A stretch of 64,000 nucleotides of DNA from Methanococcoides orientis (GTDB taxonomy: Archaea > Halobacteriota > Methanosarcinia > Methanosarcinales > Methanosarcinaceae), in assembly GCF_021184045.1 (NCBI RefSeq), contig NZ_CP073710.1, positions 2,118,685 to 2,182,684 of the forward strand, in the 5' to 3' direction. The position numbers and the translations under genes were made by a program. Every line of letters begins with the position of its first letter. Position 1 is the stretch's first letter. Below are positions 7,469 through 16,751 of this stretch, piece after piece. A model generated the notes under the pieces. It was not told the DNA's origin. It did not search any database and worked only from the letters and a program-made list of their open reading frames with translations.

Positions 7469-8791
7469 ATGGATATAGAAGGCTATGCAAGAAAAGGACT
7501 TCGAAAGAATGATCCTGAACTTGAGGACAAACTGACAGAACGTATACTTGAGATAAAGGACACAACCCCTGAACACGCCAGGTCACTTGCAAAAGCAGCT
7601 ATTGTAGAGGCAAAGGCCACACTTAATGTCGAAGGCGATGTGCTGACATCAACTGTCTCCGGTGTGAGCATGGGTGAATTTGGTGTAGGTTCCCGTGGAC
7701 TGGGGGATTTCTACGCACATGAGAAGCTCGCAGAGGTCATTGGAAAGACCAGTGCAGCGGTTGATACATCCCATCTTGACGATTCAGGTGCTATCCTGAA
7801 CGAGACCGGGAATGGGTATATAATTATTACAATTGATGGGATACACTCTCGTCTTAGCGATTTTCCTTTCCTTGCAGGTTTCCACGTGGCCCGTGCATCC
7901 CTGCGTGATGTGTACGTGATGGGTTCCCGTCCTGTGGCGCTCCTGTCCGACATCCACGTTGCCGATGATGGCGATGTTGCCAAGATCTTTGACCACATTG
8001 CGGGAATTACAACGGTGTCCGAACTTACAGGCATCCCTCTTGTAACGGGAAGCACTCTCCGTATCGGCGGCGATATGGATATCGGTGAGCGTATGACCGG
8101 TGGTGTTGGTGCAGTTGGTACGGCCACAGACCTTACAGCCCGCATTCAGACACAGGTTGGAGATGTTATTCTTATGAGCGAGGGTGCAGGCGGTGGGACA
8201 GTTTCCACTGCAGCGCTTTATTACGAGATGCATGATGTGGTTGATGAGACCATCAACATCAAATTCCTCGAAGCATGCGAGGCCCTGATCGCATCCGGTC
8301 TGACAAAGCATGTGCATGCAATGACAGATGTGACCAACGGTGGTATCCGTGGGGATGCAAAAGAGATCTCACGAACTGCAGGTGTCAAGCTTGTCTTCGA
8401 TGAGTCGAAGATGCGTCCGCTTGTCAATCCGAAAGTTCTCGATATGTTGGAAAAGCTGGAGATCGACTACCTTGGCGTATCACTTGATGCATTGCTCGTT
8501 ATCGCTCCAAGGGAATATGCAGACGATATTATGAAGACTGTCAGGGACGCAGGCGTTGAGATCGACATCATCGGAGAAGTTGTCGAAGGCAGCGGTGCAG
8601 AGATAAACATTGATGGAAAAATGTGTGATTTCACCCCGCGCTTCAGGGAATCAGCTTACACCCCTATCAAAAAGATGATCGGAGATACAGAGCCAAGGGA
8701 CTTTGAAGAGATGAAGCTTGCAGTGGATAATGCTGCAAATGAAGCCATTGATAAGAAAAGAAAAGTTATAGAAATGATAAAAGGGAAGTAA
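7469..8791 (+). CDS. AIR-synthase-related (PurM/HypE/SelD superfamily) protein
   Basis: The 440-residue protein has the two-domain PurM superfamily architecture. An N-terminal ATP-binding domain contains DSGAI and a glycine-rich VTGSTLRIGGDMDIGERMTGGVG stretch; a C-terminal domain has the conserved MTDVTNGGIRGD segment, typical of HypE and AIR synthases. An extra helical region of about 75 residues precedes the core. Members phosphorylate or activate carbonyl or carboxyl groups with ATP, but the substrate of this archaeal subgroup is not known to me. The ATG at 7469 is preceded by GGAGTGA. It starts 17 bases after hisH ends, which alone does not prove a histidine-pathway role. I do not assign it as PurM or HypE proper. 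Confidence 0.8.
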   Translation: MDIEGYARKGLRKNDPELEDKLTERILEIKDTTPEHARSLAKAAIVEAKATLNVEGDVLTSTVSGVSMGEFGVGSRGLGDFYAHEKLAEVIGKTSAAVDTSHLDDSGAILNETGNGYIIITIDGIHSRLSDFPFLAGFHVARASLRDVYVMGSRPVALLSDIHVADDGDVAKIFDHIAGITTVSELTGIPLVTGSTLRIGGDMDIGERMTGGVGAVGTATDLTARIQTQVGDVILMSEGAGGGTVSTAALYYEMHDVVDETINIKFLEACEALIASGLTKHVHAMTDVTNGGIRGDAKEISRTAGVKLVFDESKMRPLVNPKVLDMLEKLEIDYLGVSLDALLVIAPREYADDIMKTVRDAGVEIDIIGEVVEGSGAEINIDGKMCDFTPRFRESAYTPIKKMIGDTEPRDFEEMKLAVDNAANEAIDKKRKVIEMIKGK

Positions 8792-8821
8792 TTTTTCACT
8801 TCCCTCAAACACTTCCTTTTA

Positions 8822-10126
8822 TCACTCACTCTTTTTCACAAAGAGGAGCGGTCCTTTTTTGTCGGTGATCATTACAGTATCACCTTCTTCCAGGTCGTCT
8901 TCTGATCTTGCTTTCCAGTATTCACCCTTGTATCTTACAAATCCTTCCGAGTCGGCATCGAACTTATCGATGGCTTCGGCAAGGTCCCCTGTTGGCTCTT
9001 CACCGATAACCGGTTTTCGATGTCTGACCTCCAGCACTTTGTAAAATACGAACACGAACAGCAATCCCATTACTATCGTAGGTGTAACGATCGCAATGAT
9101 CATTGTCTGCTGAACGTCTGCAGGTGTATACCAGCGCGGGAAATCTGTGGGTACCAGGAAAATACTTCCTGCTATCAAACATATCAGTCCCGATATTCCG
9201 AATATACCAACTCCCGGCGCCTGCAATTCGAGAACGAATAGTATCACCCCCAGGATTATCAGGAATATTGCTGCGATATTCACATCAAAACCTGTTCCTA
9301 TAAGTCCCAGCGAGATAGCTACGACACCAAAGATCTCAGCTCCTGCTCCAGGGTTTGAAATTCCGATAACGATACCGTATATTCCAAGCATTATCAGTAG
9401 TGATGATATCACAGGATCTGAGATTATATTCATAAAGCTCAGCCTGAGGTTTGGAACATATGTATCAATGGTAGCACCGCTGGTGTTCAGCTCCTTACCC
9501 TTTATTGTCTCCCCATCCACCTGTTCAAGTAGGTCTTCAACATCTGTGGCAACATATTCGATGACTCCTGTTTCCAGTGCTTCCTCGGCATTGAGGTTGA
9601 GGTTCTCGGTAATGAACTTCTCAGCCGCGGTCTCATTACGTCCGTGCTGATTTGCCTTCTCTTTTGCAAGTGCCACAAGGGCGTTCACTATCTTGTCATC
9701 TTCCACAGGTTCGACCCCTCCTGTGGAAACAGTGACCGGCTGTGCAGAACCAATGACCGTAAAGGGTGCCATTGCAGCAACATCAGTTCCAAGAAGGATC
9801 AGTGTTCCTGCAGACCACGCTTTTGTTCCGCCGGGGTAAACATAGCCTATCACCGGGATCTCTGACTGGTCTATGGCTTCAATGATCCTTAGGGTTTCAT
9901 CGACCCCGCCTCCAGGGGTGTTGAGGGTTATAACAAGTGCTTCATATCCTTCCTGTTCTGCTACCAAAAGTGCATCAACTACAAGGTCATCAGATACCGG
10001 TGTGATCGAATCGGATAGTTCCAGTACTAGAACTTTATCTTCTGCGGAAGCACAGGCAGGGCTCAGCAATAATAATATCAATGCTAAAAATAAAAAAGGA
10101 ATAAGAGGTGATGGCTTTTTCAACAT
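8822..10126 (-). CDS. nfeD: NfeD-family membrane-bound serine protease (ClpP-class)
   Basis: The 434-residue protein has a signal peptide (residues 1-28), a ClpP-like Ser/Lys protease domain, four to five membrane segments (about 225-355) and a C-terminal NfeD OB-fold domain (about 375-430). By alignment with the Pyrococcus PH1510 protease the catalytic pair would be Ser105 in TKAWSAGT and Lys145 in EDDKIVNAL; the substrate-binding glycine motif TPGGG is at 70-74. Such proteases cleave the C-terminus of the partner stomatin and are implicated in membrane quality control. The gene lies 20 bases downstream of the stomatin gene, with AAGGTGAT before its ATG, so the classic stomatin/protease pair is co-transcribed. 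Confidence 0.9.
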   Translation of the reverse strand: MLKKPSPLIPFLFLALILLLLSPACASAEDKVLVLELSDSITPVSDDLVVDALLVAEQEGYEALVITLNTPGGGVDETLRIIEAIDQSEIPVIGYVYPGGTKAWSAGTLILLGTDVAAMAPFTVIGSAQPVTVSTGGVEPVEDDKIVNALVALAKEKANQHGRNETAAEKFITENLNLNAEEALETGVIEYVATDVEDLLEQVDGETIKGKELNTSGATIDTYVPNLRLSFMNIISDPVISSLLIMLGIYGIVIGISNPGAGAEIFGVVAISLGLIGTGFDVNIAAIFLIILGVILFVLELQAPGVGIFGISGLICLIAGSIFLVPTDFPRWYTPADVQQTMIIAIVTPTIVMGLLFVFVFYKVLEVRHRKPVIGEEPTGDLAEAIDKFDADSEGFVRYKGEYWKARSEDDLEEGDTVMITDKKGPLLFVKKSE

Positions 10127-10146
10127 TTTATCACCTTCTTAAGGTT

Positions 10147-10905
10147 TTATTTCTTACCGAATGCGGTGGAAAGTGCAGCGATCTCTCCGATCTCCGTTGA
10201 ACTTGTTACTACTATGAGGTTCTTTTCACGTGCAACTTCGGCAATGGTCTGCAGTTCCCTTAGTTTGAGAGCTACAGGTATGTCCTGGTAGAGCTGTGCA
10301 GCATCTTTCATCTTTTGTGCAGCCATGAACTCACCCTCCGCAAGAATTATGCGTGAACGCTTTTCCCTTTCGGCTTCTGCCTGCTTTGCAATTGCACGAA
10401 GCATGGTATCATCGATGCTCACATCTCTCAGAGTGACTCCCGTGACCTTGATTCCCCATGGGTCTGTGGAAATATCGAGCAACTCCTGTATGTCCTTATT
10501 GATGGTCTCACGTTCTGATAGGAGCTGGTCAAGTTCAATCTGCCCGATAACATCCCTGAGGGTTGTCTGGGAAAGCATGGATGTTGCGAACTTGAAGTTC
10601 TCGACCTCTGTGATTGCAGCATCAGGTTTGAGGACCTTATAGTAAATAACAGCATCAACAGCCACAGTAACATTATCTTTTGTGATGACTGCCTGTTTTG
10701 GAACGTCAATAGTTACAACTCGCAGATCAACCTTCATCACTGTATCGATGATAGGGATGATAAGGAAAAGTCCTGGTCCCTTTACTCCGCTAAGTCGTCC
10801 CAATCTAAAAATAACGACTCGCTCGTATTCTTTGACCATTTTGAGCGCTTGAGTTAAGATGATAACTCCAATTACAAGTATAGGTATTATGTATTCTTCT
10901 ATCAT
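10147..10905 (-). CDS. Stomatin/prohibitin-family (SPFH) membrane protein
   Basis: The 252-residue protein has an N-terminal membrane helix (about residues 4-20) followed by an SPFH/Band 7 domain (YERVVIFRLGRL, VDLRVVTIDVPKQAVITKDNVTV) and a charged helical region (EAEREKRSRIILAEGE) that drives oligomerisation. It ends in a hydrophobic C-terminus of the type cleaved by the partner protease. The ATG at 10903-10905 follows GGGGGAGGT; an upstream TTG would lie within that binding site. It is the first gene of the stomatin-nfeD pair and probably organises a membrane microdomain on which NfeD acts. Confidence 0.92.
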   Translation of the reverse strand: MIEEYIIPILVIGVIILTQALKMVKEYERVVIFRLGRLSGVKGPGLFLIIPIIDTVMKVDLRVVTIDVPKQAVITKDNVTVAVDAVIYYKVLKPDAAITEVENFKFATSMLSQTTLRDVIGQIELDQLLSERETINKDIQELLDISTDPWGIKVTGVTLRDVSIDDTMLRAIAKQAEAEREKRSRIILAEGEFMAAQKMKDAAQLYQDIPVALKLRELQTIAEVAREKNLIVVTSSTEIGEIAALSTAFGKK

Positions 10906-11018
10906 GGTAACCTCCCCCAATTTATATGGAAGAAGTTATCATAAAAAACTATTGCTTGTGGCAGTCTTCGTATAAGCAAAGACATTAAATCTAACATAAA
11001 CAATTAAGACTTGATACA

Positions 11019-13142
11019 ATGAGAGAAGAGTGTACTGAATGTGGAGGAAAAGGATATGAAGTTCTCTCCACTGAGAAATGTCCTGAATGTAAAGGCGCGG
11101 GAAAATCAAAGTCTGTTAACCTCATGAGCCTTTCACAAAAGGACGTGAACAGTTTTTTGAAAGATGGTTCAGTTTGCCCGAAATGCGGTGGAAGCGGGGA
11201 AATTGAAGTAAGAAAAACATGCACGGCATGCAATGGCAAAGGTGCCTTCTATAAATGTGATATATGTGGAAAATCCATTGATGGTCCTATCAATGGAAAG
11301 GAAGCTTGCAGTACCTGTGGTAAGGTGGATATCGTTCATGTGCTGGACAATTCCTGCAATCAGGATGAGCTTGAAGTCGGGAAGATGTACCGTGCTACTG
11401 TGAACAACCTTGCGAACTTCGGTGTTTTCGTAGATCTGAATTCCAACCTTCGCGGTCTGATACACTCGAGCAATCTTAGTACTCCTCTTGAGGCAGGAGC
11501 TACTGTTGTCGTTGAAGTTAAGGAAGTTCGTCGTGATGGCAAGATGGACCTGATCCCAAGGCAGGTCAAGGATTTCAACATCGTGGAAGTTGAAAAGGAA
11601 ATACCTATCAGGAAGTCTATAGAGCTCGATAAGTTCATTGGTAAACTTATCAAGGTAGAGGGTGAGGTCATACAGGTCAAACAGACTGGTGGCCCTACTA
11701 TATTTACAATATCTGATGAGGAAGGTCTCATTTCCTGTGCCGCCTTTGAGCGAGCAGGAGAGCGTGCCTATCCGGAGATCGATGCCGATATGATAATAAC
11801 CGGTACAGGGGAAGTAACATCCCGTGCTGACAGGCTTCAGGTAGAGGTCAAGAGCATGAAACGTCTCACCGGTGCAAAGGAGGAAGCTGTCAAAAAGCGG
11901 ATCGATGAAGTGCTTGACAAAAGAGCGGAACCTTCAGAGATCGAATTCCTTGTAGAAAGCGAGATACTTGAAAAGCTCAGGCCTGCAATGCGCCAGGTGA
12001 CCAAGGAGATCAAGAAGGCTATAATGAGGTCAAAACCTATCCTTCTTCGCCATCATGCTGATGCCGACGGAATGACCGCAGCAGTAGCCATCGAGAGGGC
12101 TATCCTTCCGATGATCAGGGAGATAAACGGACCTGATGCAGAATATCATTATTACAAGCGTGCACCATCCAAAGCACCATTCTACGAAATGCCGGATGTT
12201 ACCAAGGATATATCCTATGCACTCGAAGATGCTGCCAGACATGGGCAGAAACTTCCACTGGTTGTCATGGTGGACAATGGTTCCACAGAAGAGGATGTAC
12301 CAGCCATGAGGCAGGCACAGGTCTATGGCATAGACATGGTTGTCGTAGATCACCATCATCCGGATGAGATCGTTGACCAGTACCTTCTCGGTCATGTGAA
12401 CCCTGCACACGTTGGCGGGGATTTCGGAATGACCGCGGGAATGCTTGCAACAGAAGTTGCACGTATGATCAATCCTGATGTGACGGATGAGATCAAGCAC
12501 CTGCCTGCAATTGCTGCGACAGGGGACCGCTCCGAAGCAGGTGAAGCAGAGGCTTATAAGCAACTGGTTGCTGATAAATATTCTCAGAAAGACCTCAAGG
12601 ACATTGCACTGGCACTTGACTTTGAAGCATACTGGCTCAAATTCAGTAGTGGAAAAGGCATTGTGGATGACCTCATGGATCTTGGTGATAAGACCAGGCA
12701 TAAGAAGATCGTGAACTTGCTCTGTGAACAGGCAAATACCATGATCGATGAGCAGTTGACCGCATGCATGCCTAACGTCAAATCCCAGGACCTGCCAAAC
12801 GGTGCAGTCCTAAACGTCCTGGATGTTGAGAACTATGCACATAAGTTCACTTTCCCTGCACCAGGCAAGACCTCAGGTGAAGTGCATGACCGCATGTGCC
12901 AGAAACTTGAAGGACGTCCGGTCATCACTATCGGATACGGCCCTGATTTTGCTGTGATCCGCTCAAAAGGTGTTCTTATGAACATCCCACAGATGGTACG
13001 CGAGCTTCATGAGGAGATCGTGGGTGCCGGTGTTAACGGTGGCGGACACCTTGTGGTTGGAAGTATCAAGTTCGTAGAAGGGATGCGTTCTGAGGTGCTT
13101 TCCAAACTGGTGGAAAAGATCGGTTCTGTGGGAGTGGAGTGA
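11019..13142 (+). CDS. Archaeal RecJ-like DHH phosphoesterase with DnaJ-type zinc fingers, S1 and OB domains
   Basis: This 707-residue multidomain protein matches the archaea-specific RecJ-like family. Residues 1-110 hold repeated CxxCxGxG zinc-binding motifs as in DnaJ (CTECGGKG, CPECKGAG, CPKCGGSG, CTACNGKG) plus a further CxxC pair. Residues ~118-185 form an S1 RNA-binding domain, ~205-285 an OB nucleic-acid-binding domain, and from ~338 a DHH phosphoesterase core with RHHADADG (344-351) and VVDHHHPDE (442-450). A DHHA1-like end carries GAGVNGGGHLVVGS. The layout implies a nuclease on single-stranded nucleic acid; the biological substrate is unknown. It stands alone, divergent from the stomatin pair. 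Confidence 0.9.
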   Translation: MREECTECGGKGYEVLSTEKCPECKGAGKSKSVNLMSLSQKDVNSFLKDGSVCPKCGGSGEIEVRKTCTACNGKGAFYKCDICGKSIDGPINGKEACSTCGKVDIVHVLDNSCNQDELEVGKMYRATVNNLANFGVFVDLNSNLRGLIHSSNLSTPLEAGATVVVEVKEVRRDGKMDLIPRQVKDFNIVEVEKEIPIRKSIELDKFIGKLIKVEGEVIQVKQTGGPTIFTISDEEGLISCAAFERAGERAYPEIDADMIITGTGEVTSRADRLQVEVKSMKRLTGAKEEAVKKRIDEVLDKRAEPSEIEFLVESEILEKLRPAMRQVTKEIKKAIMRSKPILLRHHADADGMTAAVAIERAILPMIREINGPDAEYHYYKRAPSKAPFYEMPDVTKDISYALEDAARHGQKLPLVVMVDNGSTEEDVPAMRQAQVYGIDMVVVDHHHPDEIVDQYLLGHVNPAHVGGDFGMTAGMLATEVARMINPDVTDEIKHLPAIAATGDRSEAGEAEAYKQLVADKYSQKDLKDIALALDFEAYWLKFSSGKGIVDDLMDLGDKTRHKKIVNLLCEQANTMIDEQLTACMPNVKSQDLPNGAVLNVLDVENYAHKFTFPAPGKTSGEVHDRMCQKLEGRPVITIGYGPDFAVIRSKGVLMNIPQMVRELHEEIVGAGVNGGGHLVVGSIKFVEGMRSEVLSKLVEKIGSVGVE

Positions 13143-13199
13143 AACCTCTCCCTCATTAATTATTTAAAAAAATCTAAAAAACGTTTTTCTAAAGGATCA

Positions 13200-13218
13200 A
13201 AAGGGGATATTCCCCTTT
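13200..13218. terminator. Hairpin between convergent genes
   Basis: AAAGGGGA and TCCCCTTT form an eight-base stem with a TAT loop, reaching the stop codon of gfcR. Just upstream (13166-13188) is an A/T-rich tract with AAAAACGTTTTT. The RecJ-like gene and gfcR converge here, so a shared transcription end is likely, though inferred. Confidence 0.4.
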
Positions 13219-13829
13219 CAGTCCACACGTGTGATACGTACCAGTGAGCTCATTGGTACATTGGCTATTGAATCTGAGTTCATCTTGTCCAGAATTACAG
13301 CTATGGCGACAGGATTTGCATCTACTTCGCGAAGTTGTTCCACCACGTCTGTGATAGTAGCACCCGATGAGACAACATCATCTACGATTATGCAGTTCTT
13401 TCCTCTTACATCGGCGAAGTTCCTGCTAAAGATGCCTCTCTGACGACTCTTTTCTTTCTGGTCATCATAGTCGTGGAAAATACCGAATTCAAGTCCGAGT
13501 TCTTCTGACATTATTGTAGCGATAGGTATTCCGCTAAGCCCGATCCCTATCACGACGTCAGCTAACTGATCGGTCTTCTCAAGTGACTCTGCAACCATAT
13601 CACAGAGTGCCTGTGATACACATTTGAGCCTGAAAGAACTCTGTCCGATGCTGCTCCAGTTCACGGAGATGTCCTTTGGTGCAGGAGCAACGACGTCCTT
13701 CTTTGAACGTGTCAAAAGCCATGTGACGGTTTCCCGGGATACGTTGAGCTCGTTTGCTATCTGGCCTGTGACAAGGCCGTTAGCTTGCAATTCAACTGCT
13801 TTCTGGATCATTTCTTCTATATTGTTCAT
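13218..13829 (-). CDS. gfcR: GfcR-like transcriptional regulator (HTH plus phosphoribosyltransferase domain)
   Basis: The 203-residue protein joins an N-terminal helix-turn-helix ([22 protein letters not shown], about residues 18-39) to a type I phosphoribosyltransferase domain. The latter carries the PRPP-binding loop [15 protein letters not shown] (about 147-161). It is often annotated as an orotate phosphoribosyltransferase-like protein. The fused HTH places it with the archaeal GfcR family, which in haloarchaea activates sugar-metabolism genes and is thought to sense a phosphorylated metabolite. The target genes in methanogens are not known to me. No pyrimidine gene neighbours it, which supports a regulatory rather than enzymatic role. 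Confidence 0.85.
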   Translation of the reverse strand: MNNIEEMIQKAVELQANGLVTGQIANELNVSRETVTWLLTRSKKDVVAPAPKDISVNWSSIGQSSFRLKCVSQALCDMVAESLEKTDQLADVVIGIGLSGIPIATIMSEELGLEFGIFHDYDDQKEKSRQRGIFSRNFADVRGKNCIIVDDVVSSGATITDVVEQLREVDANPVAIAVILDKMNSDSIANVPMSSLVRITRVD

Positions 13830-13903
13830 ATTATCCCAGCTTAAATCTCAATTAGAAATATTGTATTCTCTTTCTTTCACCTTGTTATAGGTCATATCTA
13901 CGG

Positions 13904-14383
13904 TTATAGTTTTCTTTTCCTGACCTTTTTCAATGGTGACCCACAAACAGGGCATTCCTCACCTTCATCGAACTTACGCCTGCATGCAGTGCACTTCTTT
14001 CCCCATACAAGGACATCACGTATCTTCTTCTGTGCAATTGGCTTGAATTCAATACCAAGAACTGATGCGACGTTCTGTACAGCATAATCATCTGTTAGCA
14101 GGATAGAGTCCTCTTTGTATTCAAATGCCTTTGCGAGGATATCGATGTCTGTATCCGAAAGCTCCTCGACGTCACGCGTCTCTTTGGCAAGCGAAACCAC
14201 CTTTTTCCTGATGTCAGGGTCAGGCTGTTCCACCCGGGTACCTGTCTCACAGGCGATCTCAAATCGCATAAGGGCTTCCTGACTCTTCATCTCATTCCTG
14301 ACAGTAGGTACTGTTATGAATTCTGAAGGGTTGCCATCATAACCATAGATAAAAACTGCGGAGTCTGTAATATAGAATGTCAT
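13904..14383 (-). CDS. nob1: Nob1-type ribosome maturation endoribonuclease (PIN plus zinc ribbon)
   Basis: The 159-residue protein begins with a PIN-domain strand bearing an acidic residue (YITDSAVFIYG), has further acidic residues in LSDTDIDILAKAFEY and ILLTDDYAVQNVA, and ends with a zinc ribbon CTACRRKF...CPVCGSPL (about residues 130-150). This architecture is that of Nob1, which cleaves the 3' end of pre-16S rRNA during small-subunit maturation. Length and domain order are typical of archaeal Nob1. It is transcribed leftward, 74 bases upstream of gfcR. Confidence 0.9.
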   Translation of the reverse strand: MTFYITDSAVFIYGYDGNPSEFITVPTVRNEMKSQEALMRFEIACETGTRVEQPDPDIRKKVVSLAKETRDVEELSDTDIDILAKAFEYKEDSILLTDDYAVQNVASVLGIEFKPIAQKKIRDVLVWGKKCTACRRKFDEGEECPVCGSPLKKVRKRKL

Positions 14384-14454
14384 ATTTGTTTAGTCCAAGC
14401 CTGTGTTCATATTTTGATATTTCTCATCAGGCTTATAACTATGCATCCTTCCCT

Positions 14455-15819
14455 TCACTGGGAGGATGGCAATATGATGTCGATTCCGGAACTTCTGACC
14501 TCGAATTGCCGGATGCCGGTATCGTGTGCACTTCCACGCATTTTGATAACGGAGATCGTCTTTTCGGTATGTCCTTCTTCTTCTCTAAGGGAAAGGAGGA
14601 CAGATGAATCCATTCCATAGTCATTGAAATCCCGTATCGTTTCGTTCATATCAGTTATTTGTGCAAACATTGATGTGATACCGTTGGACCTGAAGATGTC
14701 TGCAAGGAGCTTGATATGGTCCTTCGCATCAAAAGGAGTCATAAGGTCGCTGAAAACATGGATATCGTCCACAAAAATGCGTTTTATATCCATTTCCTTT
14801 ATCATTGACCGGAGTTTGATGGCATGTTCTCCTGCTTCAAGGTCTGAAGGCTTGGTGTAAAGGACATTGACGAGTCCGGAGGAAATATGGCCACTAATAT
14901 CATGTCCTATAGACCTTGCATTGTTGATCGTCTGTTTATCGGATTCGACAAAGGAAACGATCATGCCTTTTTCACCGGCGTTTGCTCCCTCTGCAATGAA
15001 CTGGGTTCCGATGGTTGTTTTACCGGTGCCACAGCTACCGGATATGAGCATTGTGGAACCTTCGAAAACCCCTCCTTCTGTCATACTGTCAAGCCCGGAA
15101 AGTCCTGTTGAGACGCGGGTGGTCGAATATGGTATATCGGGTTCAGGCAGTTCCTGATTGTGGAGTATCACGCCTTCATCTGTTATTGTAAATGGATGTT
15201 TGCCGGTCCTGTACCCCTGCCCTCTCAGCTTAAGTATCTCAAGGTGGCGCACCCGGCGTTTGTTAACTTCATCATCCGAGAGGTAAATGACACCATCGGA
15301 AACATGGCTAAGGTCGCTTGTCATAAGTTCTTCTTCTGTGAACTCTCCGGTGGCAATTACCAGAGCATCCCATTTTTTCATGCGCAGGAACAGATCATAA
15401 TAGAACCTGCGTTTTGCTTCCTTGTCAAGTGTGCTTCCAATAGCTGTTATCGGGTCAATGACAATTCGATCCGGCTTTATCTTTTCGATGGATTCCTCGA
15501 GGTTCCACATGAACGAATAGATGCCTTTGTCAAGTGTCTCAGTGCCGATAGGTATGTAGTTCATATTGCCGGTGGACAGCAGGGATATATTGTAAAAACT
15601 GAGCTTTGACATGAAGTTGTTGACCATTGCAATAGGTTCGTTCAATGATGTGACATACATGCATACTTCCTTTTTCTCGGAAGCAGTAAAAATAGACTGC
15701 ATTGCAATTGTGGTCTTTCCAGATCCGGCCGGACCTGCGATAAGTATGGCAGAAGGTTTTGGGAATCCACCCTTCAGGATCTTATCAAGTCCCAGTATCT
15801 CCGATCTCATCAGATTCAT
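14455..15819 (-). CDS. Two-domain KaiC-like RecA-fold ATPase
   Basis: The 454-residue protein has two tandem KaiC/RecA ATPase domains. The first has Walker A GPAGSGKT (29-36) with RIVIDPITAIGS as Walker B. The second, from about residue 235, has GSCGTGKT with KRIFVDDIHVFSD. Each retains acidic residues after the second strand (SLNEP and SFVESD), where KaiC uses Glu for catalysis. Archaeal double-domain KaiC-like proteins are ATPases and probably signalling scaffolds, with no clock function established here. A weak AGGTG precedes the ATG. The C-terminal phosphorylation sites of cyanobacterial KaiC are not recognisable, and no kaiB-like gene is nearby. Confidence 0.85.
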   Translation of the reverse strand: MNLMRSEILGLDKILKGGFPKPSAILIAGPAGSGKTTIAMQSIFTASEKKEVCMYVTSLNEPIAMVNNFMSKLSFYNISLLSTGNMNYIPIGTETLDKGIYSFMWNLEESIEKIKPDRIVIDPITAIGSTLDKEAKRRFYYDLFLRMKKWDALVIATGEFTEEELMTSDLSHVSDGVIYLSDDEVNKRRVRHLEILKLRGQGYRTGKHPFTITDEGVILHNQELPEPDIPYSTTRVSTGLSGLDSMTEGGVFEGSTMLISGSCGTGKTTIGTQFIAEGANAGEKGMIVSFVESDKQTINNARSIGHDISGHISSGLVNVLYTKPSDLEAGEHAIKLRSMIKEMDIKRIFVDDIHVFSDLMTPFDAKDHIKLLADIFRSNGITSMFAQITDMNETIRDFNDYGMDSSVLLSLREEEGHTEKTISVIKMRGSAHDTGIRQFEVRSSGIDIILPSSQ

Positions 15820-15935
15820 TATAGCACCTACAATATATTAATAACAATTTCTGTGACTACTGTATTAAAGGTTATGTTACATACATTGTATTTGAACGTG
15901 AAATCTTAATATGGGGCTAGCCATAATAGTGCTCC

Positions 15936-15943
15936 TATTATAT
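15936..15943 (+). promoter_or_regulatory. TATA box of nadE (leaderless)
   Basis: TATTATAT is centred about 25 bases before the ATG at 15965. This spacing puts the transcription start at or next to that ATG and rules against the in-frame ATG and GTG codons further upstream. Confidence 0.5.
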
Positions 15944-15964
15944 CATCAAATGGAACTTGATAGC

Positions 15965-16747
15965 ATGGACATTGAAAATGCGAAGGACATTATTGTGGAT
16001 TTTATCGGGACAAAGCTGGGTGAAGCAGGCATCTCCGGAGCTGTTGTAGGCATCAGCGGTGGCATCGATTCAGCACTGGTGGCATACCTTGCTGTTGAAG
16101 CGCTGGGTGCTGAGAATGTACTGGGCATCCATATGCCGGAGAACGCTACTCCCGGATCCGAAGTAAATGATGCAAAAGAGGTTGCAGAAAGGCTGGGTAT
16201 CGACTTCAAGATCGTTAATATCTCTGACATCCTTGCTACTTACAAGGATACGATGCCTGACATTTCTGAAGCCACAGCTCCTGTTGATGGTAACCTGAAA
16301 GCAAGGATCAGGATGTCTGTACTTTACTACTATGCCAATATGCTTGGCAGTGTCGTCATGGGTACCGGCAACAAGACCGAGATCCTTCTGGGATACTTCA
16401 CAAAATACGGCGATGGCGGTGTTGACCTTGAACCCATTGGTGACCTTTACAAAACCGAGGTCAGGGAAATGTCAGAAATGCTTGATCTGCCTGAAAGCAT
16501 ACTCAACAAGGCACCTTCTGCAGGATTGTGGGAAGGCCAGACCGATGAGGAAGACCTTGGTGTTCCCTACGAGACAATCGACAAGGTCCTTGAACCGATC
16601 CTTGCAGGTGAAGGTCAGGAACGTGTGAGTGCAAGACTTGGAGTTCCCATGAAAGACATAACTTCACTGATGAAGCGCTTAAGGCTCAATATGCATAAAA
16701 GGACAACCCCTCCTATAGCTGATCTCGATGAGCTTCGGGAAGACTGA
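15965..16747 (+). CDS. nadE: NAD+ synthetase
   Basis: NadE amidates nicotinate adenine dinucleotide to NAD+ with ATP, the last step of NAD synthesis. The 260-residue product has the N-type ATP pyrophosphatase P-loop SGGIDSA (31-37), GTGNKTE, and LLGYFTKYGDGGVDLEPIGDLYKTEVR, all standard for the family. There is no glutaminase domain, so it is the ammonia-dependent form or takes ammonia from a partner. The start at 15965 is chosen because a TATA box lies 25 bases upstream and the protein then begins directly with MDIENAKDII. Its stop lies five bases before the convergent tiaS stop. Confidence 0.93.
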   Translation: MDIENAKDIIVDFIGTKLGEAGISGAVVGISGGIDSALVAYLAVEALGAENVLGIHMPENATPGSEVNDAKEVAERLGIDFKIVNISDILATYKDTMPDISEATAPVDGNLKARIRMSVLYYYANMLGSVVMGTGNKTEILLGYFTKYGDGGVDLEPIGDLYKTEVREMSEMLDLPESILNKAPSAGLWEGQTDEEDLGVPYETIDKVLEPILAGEGQERVSARLGVPMKDITSLMKRLRLNMHKRTTPPIADLDELRED

Positions 16748-16751
16748 AATA

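Noticed and set aside
12030-12701. 223-codon open frame antisense to the RecJ-like gene
   Set aside because: Shadow of a well-supported gene; cysteine/histidine-rich nonsense composition and no promoter or binding site.
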